Below are positions 6,944-15,353 of a stretch of 33,783 bases of DNA, piece by piece. The DNA lies in the NCBI RefSeq assembly GCF_014696435.1, contig NZ_JACJQG010000091.1, positions 1 to 33,783 on the forward strand, read 5' to 3'. Under the pieces are notes generated by a model. That model was not told the DNA's origin, ran no database searches, and worked only from the letters and a program-made list of their open reading frames with translations. Position 1 is the stretch's first letter, and the number at the start of each line of letters is the position of its first letter. Source of the DNA: Calothrix anomala FACHB-343. GTDB lineage: Bacteria; Cyanobacteriota; Cyanobacteriia; Cyanobacteriales; Nostocaceae. Made by a program: the position numbers and the translations under genes.

Positions 6944-8665
6944 ATGATGCAGATTCCCCGCATATTCAGTGGTATCCGCATGTGGCTGCTGACGCGCTTA
7001 GTGATGAATGGCTTTTTTCAGGCAATTGCTACATTAGCCAATGCCTTTTTGGTAGAATTAGCCTTTGACAAAATTATTACAGCTGCTAATTTCAGCTCGT
7101 ATCAGCAAATTTGGCAAATAGGTCTAGGTTTACTAGCGGCGGCTGTTGTCACTGCTTTACTCCGGATGATGGAACGCACTGATGCTGAACGCATTGGTCA
7201 AGAATATGTTTACGAACTCCGGCTGATTTTGTATGACAGATTAATGAGCCTTTCCCCCCGGACTCTGCAAAGTCGTAGTCAGGGCGGGGTAATGCTCCGC
7301 TTTGTCAGCGATTTAAGCGCTATTCGTCAATGGGTTAGTTTGGGATTAGCTAGGCTAGTAGTCGCGATTACAGTCGCGATCGCATCCTTATTAGCTTTAT
7401 CATTGGTTAATATCCGTTTGGCTGTCACCGTAGCTTTGGTCTTGACAATTGGCACGATTAGTGCATTCAAACTCAGCCAAAAAATGAGAACTACAGCCAA
7501 AGAAGCACGCGATCGCCTGAGTAGGTTAGCGGGGAATATCAACGAAAAAGTCGGTTCAATTGCGGTTGTGCAAGTTTTTGGTCAGTCACAACGGGAAAAA
7601 AGGCGAATTGCCCGTCAATGCAGGGAATTGGAAGAGGCGATGGTGAATCGGGCGGTAGTAGCTGGGCAAATGCAAGCCATTACCGAAGGTACCACAGCGA
7701 TCGCGGCTAGCGCGACTTTATTAATGGGAGCGCTAGAAGTAACCGCCAATCGCGCTACCCCTGGAACCGTCGTTGCTGCCATGACAATTGTCGGTTTTTT
7801 AGTACCCCGGTTGCGAGACTTGGGTAAAGTACAAGAATATTGGCATAACTCGCGGGTAGCAATAGGGAAGATTCAGCAATTTTTAGCCACTCCTTCCCTG
7901 GTAAAAGAAATACCTAATGCACCTGAACTGCAAACGGGGCCGGGATGTTTAGAATTTGATGATGTCAGCTTAGAAGGTGGGTTACATAACATTAGCGCGA
8001 TCGCCTTTCCTGGTGAAATTGTCGCCATCGTCGGCCCCAATGGTGCGGGTAAATCAACATTATTATCTCTCGCCGCCCGTTTAGTTGACCCCGATAAAGG
8101 CGTGATTCGGCTCGATGGACAAGACCTAGCCCAACATAGTTTAAAATCTGTCAGGCGAGCCATTGGCATGGCTGCATTAGATTTACCACTATTGCGGGGA
8201 AGCGTTGATAAAAATCTCCGCTATCGCTGGCGAGATGCACCCATAGAAGAAATTACCAGAGTTCGTCAATTGTGCGGCATAGATGAACTACTAGCAGAAC
8301 TTCCAGAAGGCGAAAAAACCAGAGTTGCCGAAGGAGGTAAAGGTTTATCCGCCGGACAACGTCAAAGAATTGCCCTCGCACGAGCAATTTTAGGCAATCC
8401 CCCAGTATTACTACTAGATGAGGTCGATGCTAACCTAGATGCCCAAGCCGCCGCCGTTGTAGATCGCATCCTCGCAGAATATCAAGGCACAGTTTTAATT
8501 ATTACCCACCGCAAAGAACGCCTAGCCGCAGCCGATGCTGTTTGGCACCTAGAAGCCGGTCGCCTCATAGAAGCAGGGCCGACCAAAGAGTTATTAGCCA
8601 AAGATGGCCCTACCAGTCGCCTATTTTGGTCACACACCCAAAGTGTGATGTCTCAAAGAGGTTGA
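6944..8665 (+). CDS. ABC exporter, fused membrane and ATPase domains, degenerate Q-loop
   Basis: A 573-residue half-transporter of the exporter type: about six membrane helices within residues 12-295, then a nucleotide-binding domain. Walker A is GPNGAGKST (364-372), the signature is LSAGQ (468-472), Walker B is VLLLDEVD with catalytic Glu493, and the H-loop His is His522 in THR. Two usual features are missing. The A-loop aromatic is absent because the strand reads VSLEGGLHNIS, and the Q-loop glutamine position, by alignment with IGYVPQDP, is Leu412 in IGMAALDLP. It would act as a homodimer or with a partner elsewhere. The substrate is unknown; the position between a DUF1611 protein and a hydroxylase fusion suggests export of a modified small molecule. 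The stop codon lies inside a heptamer repeat tract. Confidence 0.88.
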   Translation: MMQIPRIFSGIRMWLLTRLVMNGFFQAIATLANAFLVELAFDKIITAANFSSYQQIWQIGLGLLAAAVVTALLRMMERTDAERIGQEYVYELRLILYDRLMSLSPRTLQSRSQGGVMLRFVSDLSAIRQWVSLGLARLVVAITVAIASLLALSLVNIRLAVTVALVLTIGTISAFKLSQKMRTTAKEARDRLSRLAGNINEKVGSIAVVQVFGQSQREKRRIARQCRELEEAMVNRAVVAGQMQAITEGTTAIAASATLLMGALEVTANRATPGTVVAAMTIVGFLVPRLRDLGKVQEYWHNSRVAIGKIQQFLATPSLVKEIPNAPELQTGPGCLEFDDVSLEGGLHNISAIAFPGEIVAIVGPNGAGKSTLLSLAARLVDPDKGVIRLDGQDLAQHSLKSVRRAIGMAALDLPLLRGSVDKNLRYRWRDAPIEEITRVRQLCGIDELLAELPEGEKTRVAEGGKGLSAGQRQRIALARAILGNPPVLLLDEVDANLDAQAAAVVDRILAEYQGTVLIITHRKERLAAADAVWHLEAGRLIEAGPTKELLAKDGPTSRLFWSHTQSVMSQRG

Positions 8666-8759
8666 CTGTTGACCGTTGACCGTTGACCGTTGACTGTTGA
8701 CCGTTGACTGTTGACTGTTGACCAATGCCCCATGCCCCATGCCCCATGCCCCATGCCCA
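8661..8759. repeat. Compound STRR tract: GTTGACC/T then ATGCCCC
   Basis: Nine GTTGAC(T/C) heptamers are followed directly by about five ATGCCCC heptamers. The tract contains the stop codon of the ABC gene (8663-8665) and the likely start codon of the next gene (8753, alternatively 8732), and it fills the whole intergenic space. Confidence 0.92.
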
Positions 8760-10936
8760 ACCCAATCATTGATCGCGCTGCTTTAGCAGACTTGTTAACT
8801 ACAGCTTTCAGCGATTTGCCAAAAAAACTCCGGGTTTTTAGCAGCGATCGCCGTGGCTATGTCGCCCTACGCCAAAATGGAGTTTTGCTTGGCGATTACT
8901 GGCTAGATCAAGGTGAAGTCTTGAATGCTATCTGCGGTACTGTTACCTCCTCTATGTCTCATGAAGGCTGGCAACAAGTAGATACTATTGAAATTTGCTT
9001 GACTCACCACTATCGACCGGTTTCACTTCTAGATTTTTCTAGTAAGTTTCCTAATTCAAAAAGAGGAATTCGCGGTATTAAACTGCAATATCAATCCCAG
9101 GTAGCAATATATAGTCCCACCCAAATGATTGCTCGTAATTTGAGCTTTCCAGAGGTATTTGCTAGTTTTCTGCAACAAATATCTATTTCTGCTGAAGCTT
9201 TCGCCAATCAAGGCGGAATTATCGAATCTTTTGCAGCGGAACAAATATTGCTAACTCTCGATGCCGCCGCCGCAGTCACAAAATTATATCGCGGCAATCA
9301 AATTGTACCCTTAGCTGAAATGTCTCGCCAAACGATCTCAGATATGCTGGAGAGTATGGGGATATGGTTACAGCACAACTGCCTTGACAATGGGCGCTTA
9401 ATCTACAAATATTTTCCCAGCACAAACCACCCTTCTGATGATAATAATATAACTCGTCAGTTTTTAGCAACTTTGGGCTTAATCCGCTATGCCCAATTTA
9501 CAGGTCAGTCCGATCGCCTAGTCATGGCCGATCGCAATCTCACCTACAATCTGGCACAGTACTATCGATTACAATCTGGTATCGGTGGTAGCGAACATCG
9601 CGGTAAAGTAGAATTGGGCACAACAGCCTTAGCAGCGTTAGCGATTTTAGAACATCCCGATCGCGATCGCTATGCTGATATTTTGCAGATGCTCAGTCAA
9701 GAAATTGAAGCATTTTGGCAACCTGATGGCTCATTTAGCATCAGTTCTCAGCCCCGCAGCCAGAATTTACATTCAGGATTAGTACTGCTATTTTGGGCAT
9801 CTCTGTATAAAGCGACTCAGGAAAAATATTTATTGCAGCGATGTCGCCAAAGCTTGCTCTATTATCGCCAATGGCACTTAAAACATCGTCATCCTGCCTT
9901 TATTCCCTGGCACGCTCAAGCCTATGCATTGCTATATGATGAGACGGGCGATCCGCTCTTGCGGGATTTTATTTTTGAGATGTATGATTGGCTATTGCCA
10001 ATGCAGCAATGGGAAAAACTCCGCTCTCTAGATGCGCGGGGGCGATTTTACGATCCAGCACAGAAAGAATATGGTTCACCCCATGCAGCGACAACCGGAA
10101 ATTATCTCCAAGGTTTAGTTGATGCTTATCGCTTGGCTAAACAAAGCAACGATACCCCTAGAGCTAACGCCTATGAGTTAGCTATCTGGCGGGGATTACG
10201 CCATATTCGCCAATTGCAATTTAAAGATGATGTGGATACGTTCTACATCCAAGAGCGATCGCTCGTTTGGGGTGGTGTGCGTACTACTGTCTATGACAAC
10301 ACTATTCGTCTCGATAATGTGCAGCAAAGCCTGATGGCGATTCTCAAACTCTACAATTTACCAGAATTCCCCCAACAACCACCCCAACCCAAAATAGCTT
10401 TTCAACAGCTCAAGCAAAAAGTAAATATTGCCCCAATCATGGCGGAAATCACCGAAAAATCGCCTTTATGGTTTTATGATACCAGCCGCCAGCAAAAACT
10501 CGCCCCCCAACAAGAAACTCAAAGTATTTTCCTCAGGAGAGCAGTCAAACCCTTTCCGGTGGGAATTGAGAATGCTAGGGATGTCCATGAATCTTGTCCT
10601 ACCGAAGTAGCCAAGGAATTTCCTGTGGTGATGAATTGGGTAGAGGATTTTGTGGCGGAGATTGGGGGTGAACTAGGTAGAGTTAACATTGTGAGATTAG
10701 CTCCCAAGGGACGAGTTTACAGCCACATCGACCACGGAGAATATTATAGATTGCGCGATCGCTATCATCTGGTACTCCAAAGTCCATCGGGTAGCTGGAT
10801 GAAATGCGGCAGTGAAGAAGTTACCATGCATGAAGGTGAATTGTGGTGGTTTGACAATAAACAACCCCATGAGGCTTTTAACCCTGCTGAAGAATGGCGA
10901 ATTCATCTCATATTTGATGTGTTGCGAAAAACGTGA
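8753..10936 (+). CDS. Three-part fusion: AMMECR1-like, toroid-like, Asp/Asn beta-hydroxylase
   Basis: A 727-residue protein numbered from ATG 8753. Residues about 10-150 resemble an AMMECR1 domain (RRGYVALRQNGVLLGDYWL; GIRGIKLQYQSQVAIYSP; FPEVFASFLQQ). Residues about 180-530 are helical with repeated aromatic/Gly-rich hairpins (QPDGSFSISS, YGSPHAATTGNYLQGLVDAYR), as in alpha/alpha-toroid enzymes; no specific family was recognised. The end (about 560-727) is an aspartyl/asparaginyl beta-hydroxylase fold with probable iron ligands His658 and Asp660 (SHIDHG) and His706 (PHEAFN), plus Arg716 as a possible 2-oxoglutarate anchor. The start is uncertain because the 5' end lies in heptamer repeats: in-frame ATG at 8732 and TTG at 8711 exist, and none has a ribosome site. 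The stop overlaps the porin start. The substrate is unknown. Confidence 0.72.
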   Translation: MPNPIIDRAALADLLTTAFSDLPKKLRVFSSDRRGYVALRQNGVLLGDYWLDQGEVLNAICGTVTSSMSHEGWQQVDTIEICLTHHYRPVSLLDFSSKFPNSKRGIRGIKLQYQSQVAIYSPTQMIARNLSFPEVFASFLQQISISAEAFANQGGIIESFAAEQILLTLDAAAAVTKLYRGNQIVPLAEMSRQTISDMLESMGIWLQHNCLDNGRLIYKYFPSTNHPSDDNNITRQFLATLGLIRYAQFTGQSDRLVMADRNLTYNLAQYYRLQSGIGGSEHRGKVELGTTALAALAILEHPDRDRYADILQMLSQEIEAFWQPDGSFSISSQPRSQNLHSGLVLLFWASLYKATQEKYLLQRCRQSLLYYRQWHLKHRHPAFIPWHAQAYALLYDETGDPLLRDFIFEMYDWLLPMQQWEKLRSLDARGRFYDPAQKEYGSPHAATTGNYLQGLVDAYRLAKQSNDTPRANAYELAIWRGLRHIRQLQFKDDVDTFYIQERSLVWGGVRTTVYDNTIRLDNVQQSLMAILKLYNLPEFPQQPPQPKIAFQQLKQKVNIAPIMAEITEKSPLWFYDTSRQQKLAPQQETQSIFLRRAVKPFPVGIENARDVHESCPTEVAKEFPVVMNWVEDFVAEIGGELGRVNIVRLAPKGRVYSHIDHGEYYRLRDRYHLVLQSPSGSWMKCGSEEVTMHEGELWWFDNKQPHEAFNPAEEWRIHLIFDVLRKT

Positions 10937-12537
10937 ATCAGCACATAATTTCATCTATTAAAATCAAACTTTTTTATCAACAAATTTTTGTTTTTACAAA
11001 ACTTTTTCGTCAATTGATATCTTTTAGCTCTGCTGCGATTAGCGCAATTTTCGCCTTATCCCACCCAGCCTTAGCTCAGGATATTATCAACACAGAACAA
11101 AGCAATATATCATCTTTTAATTCCGTTTCCAAACTATCAGAGATAAAATTTACAGATTGGTCATTTCAAGCATTGCAATTCTTAGAACAACGCTACGGTT
11201 GCCAGCTTAATTACCATAGCATTTATGCAGGTGACCAAACTCTTACCCGTGATGAATTTGCCATTCATTTAAGTTCCTGCTGGCGGAGAATTCAGCAACT
11301 CATTACCGCCAATCAAATAACGGTGAATCAAGATGATTTAATCATATTGCAAAGATTACAAACAGAATTTTCAACTGAATTAAGTCGCTTAGAAAACCGG
11401 ATAGAAAATTTAGATTTGCAAACCTCACAATTGCAAACACAACAATTTTCAACCACTACCAAGCTAACCGGAGAAGCCATATTTGCAGTTACGGGAGCCT
11501 TTGGTGAAAAAAAAAGCGATCGCCATCAAAAACCCATCGATAATAATCTTGTTTTTCATAACCGTGTACGCTTAAATCTTGATAGTAGCTTTAGTGGTAA
11601 AGACCATTTGAGATTGCGATTGCAATCTGCAAATATCTCTAGCCTAGAAAAAGCTACAGGTACAGATATGGCTCGCTTAGGCTTTGAAAGTGATAACGAT
11701 AATGAACTAAATATCAGCCGTTTAGAATATACATTTCCTATTAGCAAACAAGCTAGACTTTCTCTGAGCGCTACTGGTAGTGAATTAAGCGATTTTGCTG
11801 ATACAGTAAATCCTTTTTTTATCAGAAGTAGTCTCGGTGCAATCTCCCGCTTTGGCAGACATAACCCAATTTATCGCCAAAGTGCGGGTATGGGTATAGG
11901 TATAGATTATCAAATTAGCAAAAATGTTAATTTAAGTCTTGGTTATATCGCTGATAATGCTCGCAATCCCAGAGTAGGAATTAGCAAAAGTCCCTATGGA
12001 GCAATTGTCCAACTAACTCTTAGACCTAGTAATAATTATAAATTTGGTTTAACTTATATCCGCTCTTTTAATAACTTGAAAACAGGAACAGGAAGCGAAC
12101 TAGCTAATGACCCTTTTAACGATAAAAGTAATAGTATAACTGCCAATTCTTACGGTTTACAAACAACTTGGCGATTAAGCCGTAGTTTCACTATAGGCGG
12201 TTGGGTTGGTTTAACACAAGCCACCGCCGAAGACATTACAGGAAAACCCAGCGCTAACATTTTTAACTATGCTATTACCTTAGCCTTTCCCGATTTAGGC
12301 AAAAAAGGTAACTTAGGTGGTATTATCATTGGTCAACCGCCAAAAGTTATCAGTAATGATTTTGGTAATAGATTTCAAGATAAAGCTACCGCTTGGCATT
12401 TAGAAATGTTATATCGCTGGCAAATTAATGATAATATTGCCATTACTCCTGGGTTATTAATCATCACTAATCCCGAACATAAACAAAATAGCGATCCAGT
12501 TTATGTTGGTACAATCAGAACAACATTTTCTTTTTAG
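10933..12537 (+). CDS. Outer-membrane porin with SLH region (cyanobacterial iron-uptake/OprB type)
   Basis: A 534-residue secreted beta-barrel protein. The signal peptide has a long positively charged lead and a hydrophobic core (about 28-45) with likely cleavage after ALA at 48. An SLH-like segment follows (TDWSFQALQFLEQRYGC…LTRDEFAIHLSSCWRRI, about 72-125), then a short coiled coil (about 140-180), then FSTTTKLTGEAIFAVTGAFG, the start of the barrel typical of this family, with alternating strands to a terminal TFSF. The start is GTG at 10933, overlapping the preceding TGA by four bases (GTGA), which implies translational coupling with the hydroxylase fusion. Typical members carry iron or small solutes across the outer membrane. 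The first base of an 11-copy heptamer tract is the last base of its stop codon. Confidence 0.9.
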   Translation: MNQHIISSIKIKLFYQQIFVFTKLFRQLISFSSAAISAIFALSHPALAQDIINTEQSNISSFNSVSKLSEIKFTDWSFQALQFLEQRYGCQLNYHSIYAGDQTLTRDEFAIHLSSCWRRIQQLITANQITVNQDDLIILQRLQTEFSTELSRLENRIENLDLQTSQLQTQQFSTTTKLTGEAIFAVTGAFGEKKSDRHQKPIDNNLVFHNRVRLNLDSSFSGKDHLRLRLQSANISSLEKATGTDMARLGFESDNDNELNISRLEYTFPISKQARLSLSATGSELSDFADTVNPFFIRSSLGAISRFGRHNPIYRQSAGMGIGIDYQISKNVNLSLGYIADNARNPRVGISKSPYGAIVQLTLRPSNNYKFGLTYIRSFNNLKTGTGSELANDPFNDKSNSITANSYGLQTTWRLSRSFTIGGWVGLTQATAEDITGKPSANIFNYAITLAFPDLGKKGNLGGIIIGQPPKVISNDFGNRFQDKATAWHLEMLYRWQINDNIAITPGLLIITNPEHKQNSDPVYVGTIRTTFSF

Positions 12538-12620
12538 TCAACAGTCAACAGTCAACAGTCAACAGTCAACAGTCAACAGTCAACAGTCAACAGTCAACAG
12601 TCAACAGTCAACATTCAACA
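12537..12620. repeat. STRR tract, GTCAACA heptamer, about 12 copies
   Basis: Eleven perfect GTCAACA copies and one TTCAACA variant. It fills the space between the converging porin and flavoprotein genes, starting on the last base of the porin stop and ending two bases before the flavoprotein stop. Confidence 0.95.
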
Positions 12621-12622
12621 AT

Positions 12623-13747
12623 TCACCCACCAAAACCAGGAATTAAACGCTTGAGCGCCCGATTAACCACTTCACCATAGCGCATTTCACCACAGAGAAT
12701 TTTACCCATAATTTGCGCACCAGAAGGACGCTTCACACCCACGCTATAACCCATTTTGGGAAAGCGATAAAATGCATTAGCTAATTTTTGCGCCCAAGCC
12801 ATATCCGCTCCCCATTGTTCGTTAATGGCATTGGTATATTCTTCTACAGCGTTAATATCGCCCGATAGCGCCCGATTAATAGCACTTGCTGCTAGCAAAC
12901 CGCTAAAAATCGAAGGACGAATACCTTCCGCCGTCATCGGGTCAACTACACAAGCTGCTTCCCCAGCTAAAACAGCATTTTGGGTATGTAGCTTTTGATT
13001 CCCATTCCACAAGCAAATCGGATGACCGTATTGCTGACAAACTTTCACATCGACATTAAAAGATTGGGCGTATTCATCTAAAATCTTCTTAAAGTCTTGG
13101 GGAGGTGCGCCGCCAATAAAGCTACCCACACCTAAAGAATACCCGTCAGCTTTGGGAAAATTCCAAATATAGCCATTCTTCACCAAGCCAAATTCAAAAT
13201 GAGCCAGAGATGTATTTTCCACATTGGCGGGAACTTCTGCTTCTAATGCGCCAGCTAAGTGACGTTTGCGGTCTTTAAAGCCTAACCATTTAGCCATCGG
13301 CCCTTTCGCACCATCAGCCGCGATTAAATAGCGACCTGTAAACGAGCCATTGGCTGTATTCACCTGCCAAGCATCGCCTGTAAACTCAATACCCGTGACT
13401 TCTGTATTATCTTGCAGTTTCGCCCCTTGTTTCTGGGCTTGTTGGACGAGAAAATGGTCAAAAACATCCCGTCTTACCATCCAAATCGGTTCTTTCACGC
13501 CGATTTTTGCTTCTACTGGGTCTTCTAAATTCCAGGTAAAGCGCAAAGAGTCTACCTTGACAGAAATCGCTGGACTAAAATCAAAATCAAACCATTGAGC
13601 GATCGCTGGTGAGACTCCACCACCACAGGGTTTATATCTAGGTAGAGATGCTTTTTCTAAAATTAATACTGAGCGACCCTGCTTGGCCAAATGATAGGCA
13701 GCAGTTCCCCCCGATGGCCCGGCTCCCACAATAATACAATCGTACAT
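12623..13747 (-). CDS. Geranylgeranyl-reductase-family FAD oxidoreductase
   Basis: A 374-residue flavoprotein. The dinucleotide-binding motif VGAGPSGGTAAYHLA lies at the N terminus, followed by the family signature RYKPCGGGVS and later GEAACVVDPMTAEGIRPS, the second FAD-contact region. These place it in the geranylgeranyl reductase family, whose members reduce isoprenoid double bonds of chlorophyll side chains, quinones or archaeal-type lipids. It is shorter than ChlP (about 405 residues) and not obviously ChlP itself, so no symbol is given. No signal peptide is present. It is convergent with the porin gene; upstream lie a repeat-filled gap and frr on the same strand, so it is probably transcribed on its own. 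Confidence 0.88.
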   Translation of the reverse strand: MYDCIIVGAGPSGGTAAYHLAKQGRSVLILEKASLPRYKPCGGGVSPAIAQWFDFDFSPAISVKVDSLRFTWNLEDPVEAKIGVKEPIWMVRRDVFDHFLVQQAQKQGAKLQDNTEVTGIEFTGDAWQVNTANGSFTGRYLIAADGAKGPMAKWLGFKDRKRHLAGALEAEVPANVENTSLAHFEFGLVKNGYIWNFPKADGYSLGVGSFIGGAPPQDFKKILDEYAQSFNVDVKVCQQYGHPICLWNGNQKLHTQNAVLAGEAACVVDPMTAEGIRPSIFSGLLAASAINRALSGDINAVEEYTNAINEQWGADMAWAQKLANAFYRFPKMGYSVGVKRPSGAQIMGKILCGEMRYGEVVNRALKRLIPGFGG

Positions 13748-13860
13748 ATTGCTGAATTCTTGCTCCTCACTTAGCCCAGCAAAACTTGATCGGGTAGTGC
13801 AATCGCCACCTTAGACTAGTGTATACTGAGCGCGCATCAAAAATTCTCATTGATTAAGTA

Positions 13861-13906
13861 AAACCACAGATAAACACCGAAAAATAACGATGAATATCTG
13901 TGGTTT
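13861..13906. repeat. 12 bp perfect inverted repeat
   Basis: AAACCACAGATA (13861-13872) and TATCTGTGGTTT (13895-13906) are perfect complements around a 22-base loop. The arm resembles the dispersed AACCACAGA-type repeats of cyanobacteria. It could form a hairpin in transcripts reading from frr toward the flavoprotein gene. Confidence 0.55.
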
Positions 13907-13915
13907 CTAGGTCAA

Positions 13916-13947
13916 TTGTCAGTTGTCAGTTGTCAGTTGTCAGTTGT
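13916..13947. repeat. STRR tract, TTGTCAG heptamer
   Basis: Four perfect TTGTCAG copies and a partial fifth, between the inverted repeat at 13861 and frr. Confidence 0.9.
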
Positions 13948-13993
13948 GGAAAATTGACCCAGGAATGAGCATAGCCTATAGGAGCCGAAGCCA

Positions 13994-14020
13994 ATGCCCC
14001 ATGCCCCATGCCCCATCCCC
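13994..14020. repeat. STRR tract, ATGCCCC heptamer, abutting the frr stop
   Basis: Three ATGCCCC copies and a shortened ATCCCC end on the frr stop codon (14020-14022 on the minus strand), so the repeat begins immediately after frr. Confidence 0.9.
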
Positions 14021-14568
14021 TAAACAGTCGTAATGTCCTTTTCTTTTTCTGCCAATAATTCGTCAATTCTGGCAGTGTATTTATTAGTTAATTTTTGCAG
14101 TTCGTCTTGTTGATCGCGGGATTCATCTTCAGAAATTTCCGCGTTTTTTTCCTGCTTGCGAATAGAATCTATGGCATCACGGCGAATGTTACGAATCCCC
14201 ACACGCCCTTCTTCGGCATATTTAGCAGCCAGTTTGACGAGTTCTTTGCGGCGATCGCTTGTTAGGGGCGGGATATTCAGCCTGATGACAGAACCGTCAT
14301 TGCTGGGGGTTAAACCCACATCTGACAAGGAAATTGCCTTTTCCACTATATTCAAGCTACTGCGATCGTAAGGTTGAATTAAAATGGTTGAGGCATCAGG
14401 TGTACTGATATTTGCCAGTGATTTTAATGGCGTTGGTGTTCCGTAATATTCCACCTGTACTTTATCTAAGAGACTCGCATTGGCGCGACCAGTACGAATC
14501 GTGTTAAAAGCCCGTTGAGTTGCCTCAACGGTATGTTGCATTTTACTCTGAGCTTCAGCTAATTTCAC
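14020..14568 (-). CDS. frr: Ribosome recycling factor
   Basis: The product, with EF-G, splits the post-termination ribosome. From the GTG at 14568 it has 182 residues, the usual cyanobacterial length. Typical features are the N-terminal helix [29 protein letters not shown] (ribosome-contact region), YYGTPTPL, the domain II segment with [18 protein letters not shown] and the long C-terminal helix [16 protein letters not shown]. The GTG is chosen because GGGAGG sits five bases upstream; an in-frame TTG five codons earlier would add an unlikely MWEVL. The start overlaps the end of pyrH by 14 bp, the conserved pyrH-frr arrangement, so the two are co-transcribed and probably translationally coupled. 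Confidence 0.96.
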   Translation of the reverse strand: MKLAEAQSKMQHTVEATQRAFNTIRTGRANASLLDKVQVEYYGTPTPLKSLANISTPDASTILIQPYDRSSLNIVEKAISLSDVGLTPSNDGSVIRLNIPPLTSDRRKELVKLAAKYAEEGRVGIRNIRRDAIDSIRKQEKNAEISEDESRDQQDELQKLTNKYTARIDELLAEKEKDITTV

Positions 14569-15283
14569 AAGAACCTCCCACAAGGGTGCCGATGGATTCT
14601 CCCATGACTGCCCGATGGATATTACCTCGCACCGTTAAGTCAAAAACCAGAATTGGGATATTATTTTCTTTACACAAGGCAATCGCTGTAGTATCCATTA
14701 CCCGTAAATCTTGCGCCAAAACATGGGCGTATGTGAGGCTGGTATAACGTTTAGCATCTGGATAGACAAAAGGATCGGCATCATATACTCCGTCTACCTT
14801 GGTGGCTTTAAAAATTACTTCGGCATCGATTTCTGCTGCTCTTAATGCCGCCGTGGTATCAGTGGTAAAGAAGGGATTCCCCGAACCAGCGCCAAAAATT
14901 ACCACCCGCCCTTTTTCAAGATGACGGATGGCACGACGACGGATATAAGGTTCGGCTAATTCTTGCATAGCGATCGCAGTTTGCACTCGCGTCTGCACCC
15001 CTATCCGTTCTAGGGAATCTTGCAGCGTCATGGCATTCATTACCGTGGCAATCATCCCGATGTAGTCAGCAGTGGCGCGATCCATACCCGCCGATGCTGC
15101 TTTGACACCACGAAAAATATTGCCGCCGCCCACCACGATCGCGATCTGCACGCCGGTGGCTACCACCTCTCCTACTTCTTGGGCTATTTCCTTGACCACT
15201 TCTGGATCAATCCCATAGCCCATGTTGCCCATTAAAGCTTCACCGCTCAGTTTAAGTAAAACCCGTCGGTAATTCGTTCCCAT
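14555..15283 (-). CDS. pyrH: UMP kinase
   Basis: The product phosphorylates UMP to UDP with ATP in pyrimidine nucleotide synthesis; bacterial enzymes are hexamers of the amino-acid-kinase fold. It is 242 residues from [19 protein letters not shown], which matches the family's usual beginning; upstream in-frame codons ([19 protein letters not shown]) look like leader sequence and were left out. Motifs seen are [49 protein letters not shown] and [12 protein letters not shown]. The gene overlaps frr by 14 bp. A 70 bp gap separates it from the thioredoxin-fold gene upstream, so the promoter is probably there. Confidence 0.97.
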   Translation of the reverse strand: MGTNYRRVLLKLSGEALMGNMGYGIDPEVVKEIAQEVGEVVATGVQIAIVVGGGNIFRGVKAASAGMDRATADYIGMIATVMNAMTLQDSLERIGVQTRVQTAIAMQELAEPYIRRRAIRHLEKGRVVIFGAGSGNPFFTTDTTAALRAAEIDAEVIFKATKVDGVYDADPFVYPDAKRYTSLTYAHVLAQDLRVMDTTAIALCKENNIPILVFDLTVRGNIHRAVMGESIGTLVGGSCEIS

Positions 15284-15353
15284 GAAGTTACGCTTTGTCG
15301 AAACAGTTGCAATTGCCTCCAACTTAAGATAGCAGTACAATGGCTATCTCTGT

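Noticed and set aside
8711-8752. TTG start at 8711 for the hydroxylase fusion
   Set aside because: The added residues are only translated heptamer repeats; ATG 8753 is immediately before the conserved-looking sequence.
12537-12620. CRISPR-like array
   Set aside because: The 7 bp units are perfectly adjacent with no spacers; this and the other tracts are STRRs.
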